Assembly: GCA_900555985.1 (NCBI GenBank)
Contig: USNF01000023.1
Span: forward strand, 1 to 13,473
Length of the DNA stretch: 13,473 nt
Reading direction: 5' to 3'
Source: an uncultured Gemella sp.
Lineage (GTDB): Bacteria; Bacillota; Bacilli; Staphylococcales; Gemellaceae
The notes below the pieces were generated by a model. It had not been told where the DNA came from. It did no database searches and saw only the letters and a program-made list of their open reading frames with translations. Below are positions 1 through 8,836 of the stretch, in pieces (within the stretch, counting starts at the first letter, position 1; the number at the start of each line of letters is the position of its first letter). The position numbers were made by a program, and so were the translations under genes.

Positions 1-51
1 TACCGACCTCCAAAAAGTTAGATTTTTTGGTCTAACTTTTTGGGGTCGGTA
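1..51. repeat. Near-perfect palindrome resembling paired IS3/IS150-type ends
   Basis: Arms at 1-22 and 31-51 are reverse complements over 21 bp, with one extra T at position 9 and an 8-base centre. Each arm, read inward, has the form TACCGACC(T)CCAAAAAGTTAGA, which resembles the terminal repeats of IS150-group IS3 insertion sequences as I remember them. No T-run follows on the plus strand, so it is not an ordinary terminator for an upstream plus-strand gene. It touches the window edge, so its left boundary is unknown. It could be a tiny non-autonomous element or a relic of two abutting ends. Confidence 0.5.
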
Positions 52-107
52 CATAAAAGAAAAATTAGTTACTTTTTTTTATTTCTTAAGATTTCTAGCG
101 CGTGTAA

Positions 108-136
108 TTGAAAAAAATATGTAATTATGGTAAGAT
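108..136 (+). promoter_or_regulatory. Sigma-A promoter for the long plus-strand operon
   Basis: A TTGAAA -35 box (108-113) lies 17 bases from a TAAGAT -10 box (131-136), which is preceded by an extended TGG at 128-130. It stands about 45 bases before the first start codon, and no comparable promoter was seen in the short gaps of the following run. Confidence 0.65.
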
Positions 137-181
137 ATAGGGTAGAGAAAATATAATTAAAATTAATTATGAGGAAATATT

Positions 182-1756
182 ATGATTTATAAAATAGCAA
201 ATACAGCAGAAGAATATGAACAAATTTTCAGATTGAATTATGAAACATTTGTTGACGAAATTCCTCAGCACGAAAAAAATGAAACTAAAAAATTAAAAGA
301 TAAATTTCACGATAAAAATATTTATATAATAGCTAAAAAAGAAGGTGAAGTGGTCGGAATGATGGCATTATCTGACGAACGACCATTTTCATTAGACTTA
401 AAACTTAATGATATTGACAAATATTATAAAGGTAGTTATAAAAAACCTATTGAGATAAGGTTATTGTCTATAAAACAAAAATATAGAAAAACCAAAGTTT
501 TTACAGAATTAATCCAAAGAACATTTAACTATATTATTCAAAATGCATATGATATAGCTTTTATTTCAGGAACTACACGTCAAGAAAAATTGTATAAACA
601 TATAGGTTTTAATAGATTTCATGAGAATGTAGGTACAAAAGATGCTGAATACATTCCTATGTATCTTGATCTAAATTCTGATAATAAAGTGCTTGATAGA
701 TTAGCACGTGCCAAAAGAATTAACTTCCTTCCAGGACCTGTAGATTTAGCAGAGGATGTTAAAGAAAAACTAACTAAACAACTATACTCACATAGAAGTA
801 ATGAATTTGTTAGTTTAACAAAAAATACATTATCAAAAATAGAAAGAATACTTGATGTAGAAACTGCTACAATATTACATGGTTCAGCTACATTAGCAAA
901 TGAAGCAATAATGGCCCAACTAAAAGGAAGAGGACTTAATAATGGATTAGTTCTTTCAAATGGTGAGTTCGGAAATAGGTTAGTAAAAGAAACAAAAAGA
1001 CATAACTTAAATGTCGATAATTATCATGTTGGATTTGGGGAAAGTTTTGATTTAGAGCTATTAGATAAAAAATTATCTGAAGGAAATTACGATTTTGTTT
1101 ATTTAGTTCATAATGAAACTAGTGTTGGAATTTTAAATGATTTAGATGCAATTACGAAAATTGTTAAAAGTAAAGGTATAGTGTTAGCTGTTGATGCAGT
1201 ATCATCAGTTGGGGCAGTTAAATATAGTTATAGAGATGTCGACTATGTAGCTTGTTCATCAGGTAAAGCATTTTGCTCTGTTGCCGGACTAGCAATAGTT
1301 GGATCAAACTGTGAACTAGTTCCATTAGAAAATACACCATTGTATTTAGATTTACATTACGCTAATAAAATGATATCAATACCGTTTACTCAACCATCTA
1401 TTTTAATGGAAGCCTTAAACACAGCGTTAGATGCTTTTAAAACAGATGAAAGGTATGAGAATATTTATAGCAAATATTCATATATGAAAGAGGGACTTAA
1501 AGCTCTTAATTTACCTATAATGAAAATTAAGGAAAAAGAAGTTTCTCCTGTAATAATAACAGTTGAACTTCCAGAGAATATTTCCTCACTTAATGTAGGA
1601 GCATCATTAGCAATAAATAACATATTTATTCACTATAAGAGCTCATATTTAGTTGAAAGAAATATTATACAATTTTCTTTCATTAATATAAATACAACAA
1701 AAGAAGAAATTGATTACACATTAAATATATTAAAAAAAATGATAGGAGATAACTAA
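182..1756 (+). CDS. GNAT-like acyltransferase fused to a class V aminotransferase
   Basis: This is a two-domain cytosolic protein of 524 residues. Residues 1-165 look like a GNAT fold of the autoinducer-synthase/N-acyl amino acid synthase kind, with RLNYETFVDEI near 18-27, EIRLLSI near 91-97, and a late TTRQEKLYKHIGF segment. Residues 180-520 are a PLP-dependent class V aminotransferase: NFLPGPV at the domain start, LHGSAT near 232-237, HNETSVG near 310-316, Asp338 in VDAVSS for the pyridine nitrogen, and Lys362 in SSGKAF as the Schiff-base lysine. Both halves keep their motifs, so the fusion looks functional. The substrates are unknown. The aminotransferase half is closest in feel to alanine-glyoxylate, serine-pyruvate and aminoethylphosphonate enzymes. 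A GAGG ribosome site at 171-174 supports the start. It overlaps the next gene by one base. Confidence 0.8.
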   Translation: MIYKIANTAEEYEQIFRLNYETFVDEIPQHEKNETKKLKDKFHDKNIYIIAKKEGEVVGMMALSDERPFSLDLKLNDIDKYYKGSYKKPIEIRLLSIKQKYRKTKVFTELIQRTFNYIIQNAYDIAFISGTTRQEKLYKHIGFNRFHENVGTKDAEYIPMYLDLNSDNKVLDRLARAKRINFLPGPVDLAEDVKEKLTKQLYSHRSNEFVSLTKNTLSKIERILDVETATILHGSATLANEAIMAQLKGRGLNNGLVLSNGEFGNRLVKETKRHNLNVDNYHVGFGESFDLELLDKKLSEGNYDFVYLVHNETSVGILNDLDAITKIVKSKGIVLAVDAVSSVGAVKYSYRDVDYVACSSGKAFCSVAGLAIVGSNCELVPLENTPLYLDLHYANKMISIPFTQPSILMEALNTALDAFKTDERYENIYSKYSYMKEGLKALNLPIMKIKEKEVSPVIITVELPENISSLNVGASLAINNIFIHYKSSYLVERNIIQFSFININTTKEEIDYTLNILKKMIGDN

Positions 1757-1974
1757 TGCCAGTATTTAAAGTATTTTATCAAGAAAATGCAAAAGAGATT
1801 CCAGTAAGGGAGAATACACAAGTAGTGTATGTTGAAGCAGATGGAGTTCCAGCAGTTAGAAAATATCTAGATGATAGAAACTACAATGTTGAACTTGTTC
1901 AAGAGTTAAGTGAAGCGTACTTAGAATTTGAAAAACAATCTGAGGACTTTAAAGTGGAGAAAGTTAATGGATAA
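1756..1974 (+). CDS. rpoY: RNA polymerase epsilon subunit (RpoY/YkzG, DUF1447)
   Basis: This 72-residue protein is a small RNA polymerase subunit specific to Firmicutes that binds the core enzyme. The N-terminus FKVFYQENAKEIPVRENT, the middle VRKYLDDRNYNVELVQ and the ending EFEKQSEDFKV match the family as I know it, and length is normal (about 70). Its position immediately before RNase J1 is the conserved arrangement in Bacilli. The ATG shares its A with the TAA of the upstream gene, and an AGGAGA site sits at 1743-1748 inside that gene, so translation is probably coupled. Confidence 0.92.
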   Translation: MPVFKVFYQENAKEIPVRENTQVVYVEADGVPAVRKYLDDRNYNVELVQELSEAYLEFEKQSEDFKVEKVNG

Positions 1975-3637
1975 GATCATTAAAAAAAATGAAGTAGGTG
2001 TTGCTGCTATCGGTGGACTTGGAGAAATCGGTAAAAATACCTATGCAATTCAATATAGGGATGAAATAGTTATTATCGATGCAGGGGTTAAGTTTCCAGG
2101 TGATAATATATTAGGAATAGACTATGTTATTCCTGATTATTCATATATTGAAAAAAATATAGGTAAGATAAAAGCGTTGATAATAACACACGGTCACGAA
2201 GACCACATTGGAGGTTTACCATTCTTACTAAGAAAAGTTAGCCTTCCAATTTATGGTGGTCCTCTGGCTATTGGTTTGATTAGATCAAAATTAGAAGAGC
2301 ATAACTTATTAGGAAGAGCAGAATTAAATGTTATTGATGAAGATACTGTTTTAGAATATAAATATCTTAAAGTATCATTCCATAATACTACGCACTCTAT
2401 ACCAGATTCTTATGGTGTAATAGTTGGTACTCCACAAGGTAATATTGTTCATACTGGAGATTTTAAATTTGACTTTACTCCAGTAGGACAAGGTTCTAAC
2501 TTACATAAGATGGCGGCTATAGGTGAAAAAGGAGTATTATGTCTTCTTTCTGACTCAACTAACTCAGAAAGATCAGAATTTACTCAAAGTGAAAAAGAAG
2601 TAGGTAAAACTATTTCAAATATTCTTCGTAAAGAAAAACACAGAGTAATATTCGCAACATTTGCATCTAACGTTTATCGTGTTAAACAAGTAGTAGAAGC
2701 TTGTATTGAACATGGAAGAAAAATAGTTGTATTTGGTCGTTCAATGGAGAAAGCTATTAAAATAGGAACTGAACTTGGATATATTAAAGCTCCAAAAGAT
2801 ACTTTTGTTAATAGTAAATACTTGAACCAAGTAGATCCAAATAAACTACTAATTTTATGTACAGGAACACAAGGTGAGGAACTAGCTGCTCTTAGTAGAA
2901 TAGCAAATGGTACTCATAAAAAAATTACTATTATGCCAACTGATACTGTAATATTCGCGAGTTCTGCTATACCAGGTAATACATTATCTATCAATAAAAA
3001 TATAGATTTATTATCAAAACTTGGTGCAAATGTTATTACATCAAGTGTAAATAATGTTCATACATCAGGTCACGGATCAAAAGAAGAACAAAAATTAATG
3101 TTTAGATTAATAAAACCTAAATACTTTATGCCGATTCATGGTGAGTATAGAATGCAAGTTATTCATGCTCAAACTGCGGCTGAGTGTGATATTCCATTAG
3201 AAAATTCATTTATTATGGAAAATGGTGATGTTTTAGCATTAACAAGTGATAGTGCGAGAATTGCAGGGAAATTTGATGCATCTGATGTTTATGTAGATGG
3301 ATTAGGTATTGGTGATATCGGAAGCGTAGTTATTAAAGATAGAAAAGAACTTTCTGAAGAAGGTGTCGTTGTAGTTTCTGTTGCTATTGATTTTGCTAAT
3401 AGGAAGTTATTAAATAATCCTGATGTTATTAGCCGTGGATTTGTTAATATAAATGAATCTATGGAATTGTTTGCGGAATGTAAAGGGATCATTAAAACAG
3501 CTGTATTAGATGCTCTAAAAGAAGAAAACACTGGAGTTTATCATATGAGACAATGTATTGTGGAATCTTTAGGTGAATTCTTAGAAAATGAAATAGGCAG
3601 AAAACCTGTGATATTACCAACAATATTGGAGGTATAA
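1967..3637 (+). CDS. rnjA: Ribonuclease J1
   Basis: This is a 5'-3' exonuclease and endonuclease of the metallo-beta-lactamase/beta-CASP family, acting in mRNA turnover and RNA maturation. From the ATG at 1967 it has 556 residues, matching the usual ~555. Visible motifs are HGHEDH (75-80) for zinc binding, His143 in TTHSIPD, Asp165 in HTGDFKFD, and the later beta-CASP motifs including HTSGHGSKEE and PIHGEYRM. A TTG at 1928 opens the same frame 13 codons earlier, but the ATG has GGAG at 1956-1959 with 7-base spacing and gives the family-like N-terminus, so I chose it. It overlaps rpoY by 8 bases. Confidence 0.95.
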   Translation: MDKIIKKNEVGVAAIGGLGEIGKNTYAIQYRDEIVIIDAGVKFPGDNILGIDYVIPDYSYIEKNIGKIKALIITHGHEDHIGGLPFLLRKVSLPIYGGPLAIGLIRSKLEEHNLLGRAELNVIDEDTVLEYKYLKVSFHNTTHSIPDSYGVIVGTPQGNIVHTGDFKFDFTPVGQGSNLHKMAAIGEKGVLCLLSDSTNSERSEFTQSEKEVGKTISNILRKEKHRVIFATFASNVYRVKQVVEACIEHGRKIVVFGRSMEKAIKIGTELGYIKAPKDTFVNSKYLNQVDPNKLLILCTGTQGEELAALSRIANGTHKKITIMPTDTVIFASSAIPGNTLSINKNIDLLSKLGANVITSSVNNVHTSGHGSKEEQKLMFRLIKPKYFMPIHGEYRMQVIHAQTAAECDIPLENSFIMENGDVLALTSDSARIAGKFDASDVYVDGLGIGDIGSVVIKDRKELSEEGVVVVSVAIDFANRKLLNNPDVISRGFVNINESMELFAECKGIIKTAVLDALKEENTGVYHMRQCIVESLGEFLENEIGRKPVILPTILEV

Positions 3638-3639
3638 TT

Positions 3640-4308
3640 ATGAAATATAGAAGCGTTTTTGATATTATAGGCCCAGTAATGGTTGGACCTTCTAGTTCTC
3701 ATACAGCTGGAGCTGTTAGAATAGGGTTATTTACAAGATATATCTTTGGTATGGAACCAGAAAAAATAAAAATTACTTTATATGGATCATTTAAAGAAAC
3801 ATATAAAGGACACGGAACAGATATAGCACTTATCGGAGGATTATTAGGTTATGATACTTCTGATAAGAGAATTAGAACTAGTATGGAAGATGCTAAAGAA
3901 AAAGGCATAGATTTTGAATTTATTGAAAGTGAAATAGAACATATTCATCCTAACACTGCCAAGATTGAGGTGGAAACTGGTCGCCACAGTCTTGATTTAG
4001 TAGGAAAATCAATAGGTGGTGGGAAAATGGTAATTTTCGAATTATTAGGATTCGATGTAAATATTTCCGGTGATTTCCCTAGTTATTTTATTTTTTATAA
4101 TTTCAATGAAAAAAATAAAAAAGATTTATCAAAAAAAATTGATGAAATTTTCGGTGAGAAAAAAGTAAGTGTTAATTATTCAAGTTCTATCTTAGAAGGA
4201 GTAAACTTAGTAGTTGTTGAAGCTCAAGATATACTTGAAAAAGAAACATTAAGTAAATTTGATAAACTAGAATATATAAATGAAATAAAATTTGCAAATA
4301 GATTGTAG
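3640..4308 (+). CDS. sdaAB: L-serine dehydratase, iron-sulfur type, beta subunit
   Basis: This is the beta subunit (222 residues) of the oxygen-sensitive [4Fe-4S] L-serine dehydratase, which converts L-serine to pyruvate and ammonia. Key segments are GPVMVGPSSSHTAGAVRIG (11-29), GHGTD (57-61) and SIGGG (124-128). The last ~75 residues match the position of the ACT-like regulatory domain of this family. GGAGG at 3628-3632, within the end of rnjA, supports the ATG. The catalytic partner sdaAA follows after 18 bases. Confidence 0.93.
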   Translation: MKYRSVFDIIGPVMVGPSSSHTAGAVRIGLFTRYIFGMEPEKIKITLYGSFKETYKGHGTDIALIGGLLGYDTSDKRIRTSMEDAKEKGIDFEFIESEIEHIHPNTAKIEVETGRHSLDLVGKSIGGGKMVIFELLGFDVNISGDFPSYFIFYNFNEKNKKDLSKKIDEIFGEKKVSVNYSSSILEGVNLVVVEAQDILEKETLSKFDKLEYINEIKFANRL

Positions 4309-4326
4309 ATAGGGAGGAACTAGGAA

Positions 4327-5199
4327 ATGTTTACTAGTTTAGAAGATATTGTAGAAAAATCGAAAAGAGAGAAAAAACCAGTTTCTGAATTAATGATTGA
4401 GCAAGAAATCGAACTTAATGGAGTTAGCCGTTCTGCAGTAGAAAAGTTAATGAAAAGAAATTTAACAGTAATGATGCAAGCTGTTGAAGAAGGTTTAGCA
4501 GGTGTTAGTTCTAAAACTGGACTAACAGGTGGAGATGCAAAGAAACTAAAGGAGTATATTGATAGTGGTAAGTCTATAACAGGAGCTGACTTTTTAACAG
4601 GAGTTGCTGCAGCAATAGCAACAAATGAGGTTAATGCTTCTCTTGGACTAATTTGTGCCACACCTACTGCAGGATCTGCGGGTGTGTTACCTGGATGTGT
4701 TCATGCGTTAAAACAAAAATTTGATATCGATGAAGAAACACAACTACGAATGTTATTTACTGCAGGTGCATTTGGATTTGTAGTTGCTAATAATGCTTCT
4801 TGTGCGGGAGCAGAAGGTGGTTGTCAAGCTGAAATAGGTTCAGCAAGTGCAATGGCCGCAGCAGCGATTGTAGAAGCACGTGGAGGAGATGCAGAAATGT
4901 CTGCTCATGCTTTCGCAATTGCAATGAAAAATATGTTAGGTTTAGTATGTGACCCAGTAGCTGGACTAGTAGAAGTACCATGTGTTAAAAGAAATGCGGC
5001 AGGTGCCTCGATAGCACTAATGGCTGCTGATATGGCTTTAGCAGGAATCAAGAGTCGTATTCCTGCCGATGAAGTACTAGAATCTATGTATAGAATTGGT
5101 TTAGAAATGTCAACTACACTTAAAGAAACAGCTAAAGGTGGTTTGGCAATAACAAAAACAGGAGAGAAATATAGGAGTTTATTATTCGGTAATGATTAA
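4327..5199 (+). CDS. sdaAA: L-serine dehydratase, iron-sulfur type, alpha subunit
   Basis: This is the catalytic subunit (290 residues) carrying the [4Fe-4S] cluster. Conserved stretches are ATPTAGSAGVLPG (111-123), AGAEGGCQAEIGSASAM (160-176), CDPVAG (208-213) and EVPCVKRNAAGA (216-227). Cys166, Cys208 and Cys219 are the expected cluster ligands by comparison with characterised serine dehydratases. A GGGAGGA site lies just before the ATG. Length is typical of the two-subunit Firmicutes enzyme. It overlaps recG by 8 bases. Confidence 0.94.
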   Translation: MFTSLEDIVEKSKREKKPVSELMIEQEIELNGVSRSAVEKLMKRNLTVMMQAVEEGLAGVSSKTGLTGGDAKKLKEYIDSGKSITGADFLTGVAAAIATNEVNASLGLICATPTAGSAGVLPGCVHALKQKFDIDEETQLRMLFTAGAFGFVVANNASCAGAEGGCQAEIGSASAMAAAAIVEARGGDAEMSAHAFAIAMKNMLGLVCDPVAGLVEVPCVKRNAAGASIALMAADMALAGIKSRIPADEVLESMYRIGLEMSTTLKETAKGGLAITKTGEKYRSLLFGND

Positions 5200-7204
5200 T
5201 ATATTAGAAAAATCAGTAGGAACTATTAAAGGCGTGGGAGCTAAATATTTGAAGACATTAAACGAATTAGATATTTTTACAATTCGTGATGTTCTATATA
5301 ATATCCCTTATAGAGTGTCTAGTTCTACTGATTTTTCTTCGTCTGTTAAAGATAATGAGAAAGTAGTAACAACTGGGAAAGTTGAAACAAGAGTAAATAC
5401 ACAATTTTATGGAAATAGAAGAAGTAGATCATTTTTCTCATTAGCAACACAATCAGGGAGTGTAAAAATAGTATATTTTAATCAAATGTATTTAAAGAAA
5501 AATATTATTGAAGGAAGAGAAATAGTAGTTAAAGGAACATACAATTCAGCTAATAATACTATAACTGCTTCAAGTATTTCATTTAATACTAATGAAAAAA
5601 ATCATATTCCTGGAGATAAAATTGAAGTTTTTTATCACCTGAAACAAGGTATAACACAAAAAAGATTTGCTAAATTAGTAGATGAAGCATTTAATATGAT
5701 TGATCATGAGAATGTAATATTAGACCTAGTACCTGAAAATTTCAAAGGTATTTGGAAACTAGATAAAATACTACATACATTACATTTTCCTAAGAGTGCT
5801 GAAGAGTTTGATAAAGCAAGAAAAATGTTTGCTTTTCATGAATTGTTTGATTATCAGTTGAAACTTCAACTGCAAAATATAAATAGTAGAGTAGAGGATA
5901 GTAGGTATGCTATCTCAATATCTAGTCAAGATATAAATGCCTTTAAAGAAAGTTTACCCTTTAGTTTAACAAATGCACAAAATAGAGTAATTGATGAAAT
6001 AGTAGATGACTTAAAACAATCATATAAGATGGATCGTCTTTTACAAGGAGATGTAGGAAGTGGTAAAACAGCTGTAGCTGCAGCAACTTTATATGGGGCA
6101 ATAAAAACTGGTTATCAGACAGCAATAATGGCACCAACGGAAATATTAGCTAATCAGCACTTTGAGACTTTTTTTGAGTTCTTTAAAGATTTAAATATTT
6201 CTGTTGCACTACTAACTAGTAGTACACCCAAAAAAGAAAGAAATATTATTTTAAATTTACTCGAAGCTGGAGAGATAGAACTTATTGTAGGAACTCATTC
6301 ACTTATTCAAGAAGATGTTAAATTTCATAATTTAAAATATGTAATAACTGATGAACAACATCGCTTTGGAGTAAAACAAAGACAAATTCTTAGTAATAAA
6401 GGAGAAGCAGTTAACTCATTAATGATGACAGCAACTCCTATACCAAGAAGTTTAGCTATAACATTAATAACAGATATTAAAGTTTCTACAATAGATGAAT
6501 TACCTGCAGGTCGTAAAAAGGTAAAAACCTATAAAGCAAATAATAAAAGTTTTTATAAAGTATTAGATAATATTAGGATAGAACTAGATAATGGACGTCA
6601 AGGTTATGTAGTTTGTCCACTTATAGAAGAATCTGAAAAAATGGATCTTCAAAATGTTGAAGAAACTTATGAAAATATTAGAGAATATTTTCCAAATGAG
6701 TACAAAATTGCTGTACTTCATGGTAAAATGTCTAATAAGGAAAAGGATGAAATTGTTGAGAAGTTTTTAAAAAGAGAAATACATATATTAATATCAACTA
6801 CAGTTATCGAAGTAGGTGTTAATGTAGCTAATGCAACATTTATGATTATTGTAGATGCCCATAGATTTGGATTGGCAACTTTACATCAACTTAGAGGAAG
6901 AGTAGGTAGAAGTAACTACCAATCATATTGTATCCTAGTAACCGACTCTAAGAGTGAAAGGATAGATATAATGTGTTTGGAAAATGATGGCTTTAAAATA
7001 GCAGAGTTTGATTTGAAACAACGAGGTCCAGGAGATTTCTTTGGTACAAAACAAAGTGGGGTACCAAGTTTTAAAGTAGCAGACTTAATTAATGATGTTG
7101 ATCTTATGTATTTAGCTAAAAAATTAGCTTTGAAAATTATAGAAGTTACTGATAATAAGCAACGATTATTACAATACGTTGGCTTAAACGAAACAATAAT
7201 ATAA
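5192..7204 (+). CDS. recG: ATP-dependent DNA helicase RecG
   Basis: RecG is a branched-DNA translocase that remodels stalled forks and Holliday junctions. The 670 residues match the family (about 680). The N-terminal wedge/OB region (about 1-240) precedes a superfamily 2 helicase core: Walker A GDVGSGKT (286-293), DEQH box (387-390), TATPIPR (413-419) and motif VI QLRGRVGR (566-573). The QRGPGDFFGTKQSG segment near the C-terminus is typical. The nearest good ribosome site (AGGAG, 5173-5177) is 14 bases from the ATG, which is long, so start-stop coupling to sdaAA through the 8-base overlap probably drives translation. Confidence 0.96.
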   Translation: MINILEKSVGTIKGVGAKYLKTLNELDIFTIRDVLYNIPYRVSSSTDFSSSVKDNEKVVTTGKVETRVNTQFYGNRRSRSFFSLATQSGSVKIVYFNQMYLKKNIIEGREIVVKGTYNSANNTITASSISFNTNEKNHIPGDKIEVFYHLKQGITQKRFAKLVDEAFNMIDHENVILDLVPENFKGIWKLDKILHTLHFPKSAEEFDKARKMFAFHELFDYQLKLQLQNINSRVEDSRYAISISSQDINAFKESLPFSLTNAQNRVIDEIVDDLKQSYKMDRLLQGDVGSGKTAVAAATLYGAIKTGYQTAIMAPTEILANQHFETFFEFFKDLNISVALLTSSTPKKERNIILNLLEAGEIELIVGTHSLIQEDVKFHNLKYVITDEQHRFGVKQRQILSNKGEAVNSLMMTATPIPRSLAITLITDIKVSTIDELPAGRKKVKTYKANNKSFYKVLDNIRIELDNGRQGYVVCPLIEESEKMDLQNVEETYENIREYFPNEYKIAVLHGKMSNKEKDEIVEKFLKREIHILISTTVIEVGVNVANATFMIIVDAHRFGLATLHQLRGRVGRSNYQSYCILVTDSKSERIDIMCLENDGFKIAEFDLKQRGPGDFFGTKQSGVPSFKVADLINDVDLMYLAKKLALKIIEVTDNKQRLLQYVGLNETII

Positions 7205-7215
7205 GGAGGAAACAG

Positions 7216-7851
7216 ATGAGCAAAAAATTAAAAAATTGGCTAATAAATATTCTTATAGTAGTATTATTAGCAACATCAGTAGTATTAATATTTAAAAATC
7301 AAATTAGAGAATATTTTACAAATGATGTAAATAATAAAATTATAACAGCTTATCGTAATAATCAAGGTGAAGTAGATGTCCCTTGGTGGAAAAAAATGTT
7401 TACAGATAACGATTCAAAAATTAAATTAACTGATTCTATGTTAGGAATATTAAAAATTGATGATATCAATATACAAGAGCCGATATTTCAAGATGTTACT
7501 GAAATTAATTTAATTAACGGTGTGGCAACAGCACAAGAACCTTCAACGTTAGATGCTCAAAATGTAGTAATAGCTGGGCATAGTGTTCAAGGTGTTGGAA
7601 TAAGATTTAATAATTTAAACAAAATTAAAATGGGTACAAAAGTACAAATTATTTCAAAAGATAAACTACGAACTTATGAGGTTAGTAGAATATATGATGT
7701 AATGCCAACACAAGTAGAAATACTTGATCAACATGAAGGAAAAGATAAAATATTAACAATGTTTACTTGTGATAACTATAATCCTCAAACAGGTGAGTGG
7801 GATAGCCGCTTTGTAGTGGAAGCAAAACTAATAGGAGAGGAAAGTGCATAA
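7216..7851 (+). CDS. Class A-type sortase
   Basis: This is a membrane-anchored cysteine transpeptidase that links LPXTG-type surface proteins to peptidoglycan. The 211 residues begin with a short basic stretch and an uncleaved signal-anchor helix (about 7-27), followed by an extracellular sortase domain. The catalytic triad is visible as His122 (IAGHSV), Cys185 (TMFTC, a variant of the usual TLxTC) and Arg198 (DSRFVV). AAGGAGG at 7204-7210 is a near-ideal ribosome site. It occupies the place where fapR stands between recG and plsX in Bacillus. Its substrates are not in the window. It is probably the housekeeping srtA, but I cannot show that. Confidence 0.9.
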   Translation: MSKKLKNWLINILIVVLLATSVVLIFKNQIREYFTNDVNNKIITAYRNNQGEVDVPWWKKMFTDNDSKIKLTDSMLGILKIDDINIQEPIFQDVTEINLINGVATAQEPSTLDAQNVVIAGHSVQGVGIRFNNLNKIKMGTKVQIISKDKLRTYEVSRIYDVMPTQVEILDQHEGKDKILTMFTCDNYNPQTGEWDSRFVVEAKLIGEESA

Positions 7852-8836
7852 AATTATGAAAATAGGAATAGATATACTAGGAGTAGATTCTCCTGAAAAA
7901 ATTATAAATTTCATTAATACTTTTAAAGATGATGAAGTAGAATTATATGTATACGGAATGGAAAAAGAGCTAGCAAAGGTTACTAAAACAGAAAATGTTG
8001 TAAAAAACCTTTGTACAGAACAAGTTTTTATGGAAGATGATTCAGCACGTGTTCATAGAAAGAAAAAAGATGCTTCAATGATTAGACTATTAGATGATCT
8101 TAAAAATGATGTAATTGATGTAGCTATTTCTGGTGGTAGTACTGGAGCATTTATGGCAAGTTCTATTTTTATGCTAGGTCGTATTGAAGGTGTATCAAAA
8201 CCTGGATTAGCGTCATTACTTCCAACTCGTTCAGATCATAAATTCTTACTAACTGATTTAGGTGCCAATGTTGAAGCTAAACCAGAAGATATACTAAACT
8301 ATGCTAAACTTGGTCAATTATATATGAAATATATATATAATATAGAAACTCCAAGTGTCGCATTACTAAATGTTGGTGTAGAAGAAACAAAAGGTAATAA
8401 AGTATATAAAGAAGCACATCAACTTTTAAAATCAAATATATCTAATTTCAAAGGTAATATTGAATCTAGAAATATACTTGAACACACAAATGATATAGTT
8501 GTATCAGAAGGATTTGCAGGAAATGTAATGTTAAAAACTATAGAAGGTGTAGCTGGATCACTAGGAAAAATGATAAAAGGTATCTTCATGCAAAATCTTA
8601 AAACAAAAATTGGTGGATTATTAGTGAAGTCAGGAATTAATGCTTTTAGGAAAAAATTTGATTATAGTGAATATGGTGGAGCATTCCTATTAGGAATAAA
8701 AAAACCAAGTATTAAAGTTCATGGTGCTTCAGATGAAAATGCACTTTATTATGCAGTTCAACAAGCAAAACAAATACACAAAACTAAACTTTATGATATA
8801 ATGATAGAAACGATGGAAAAAGGAGAACAAAAATAA
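7844..8836 (+). CDS. plsX: Phosphate acyltransferase PlsX (divergent)
   Basis: PlsX converts acyl-ACP and phosphate to acyl-phosphate for phosphatidic acid synthesis at the membrane. Family landmarks are VHRKKKDASM, SGGSTGAFMA, GRIEGVSKPGLA, LTDLGANVEAKPED, VSEGFAGNVMLKT and YGGAFLLGIK. It is divergent: the usual DAMGGD near the N-terminus reads DILGVD, and the usual SAGNTGA reads SGGSTGA. The GTG start at 7844 is 6 bases from AGGAG (7833-7837). An ATG at 7856 would give the more family-like beginning MKIGIDILG but lies 18 bases from that site, so the start is uncertain. It overlaps the sortase gene by 8 bases and shares one base with acpP. Confidence 0.88.
   Translation: MHKIMKIGIDILGVDSPEKIINFINTFKDDEVELYVYGMEKELAKVTKTENVVKNLCTEQVFMEDDSARVHRKKKDASMIRLLDDLKNDVIDVAISGGSTGAFMASSIFMLGRIEGVSKPGLASLLPTRSDHKFLLTDLGANVEAKPEDILNYAKLGQLYMKYIYNIETPSVALLNVGVEETKGNKVYKEAHQLLKSNISNFKGNIESRNILEHTNDIVVSEGFAGNVMLKTIEGVAGSLGKMIKGIFMQNLKTKIGGLLVKSGINAFRKKFDYSEYGGAFLLGIKKPSIKVHGASDENALYYAVQQAKQIHKTKLYDIMIETMEKGEQK

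Noticed and set aside
1928..1966. Earlier TTG start for RNase J1 adding 13 residues
   Set aside because: The ATG at 1967 has a GGAG site with 7-base spacing and gives the normal family N-terminus and length; the added residues fall inside rpoY.
3289..3531. Antisense open frame inside rnjA
   Set aside because: It is a low-complexity shadow of a conserved gene with no ribosome site or recognisable domain. The same applies to 4320-4661, 4787-4981 and 8784-9032.
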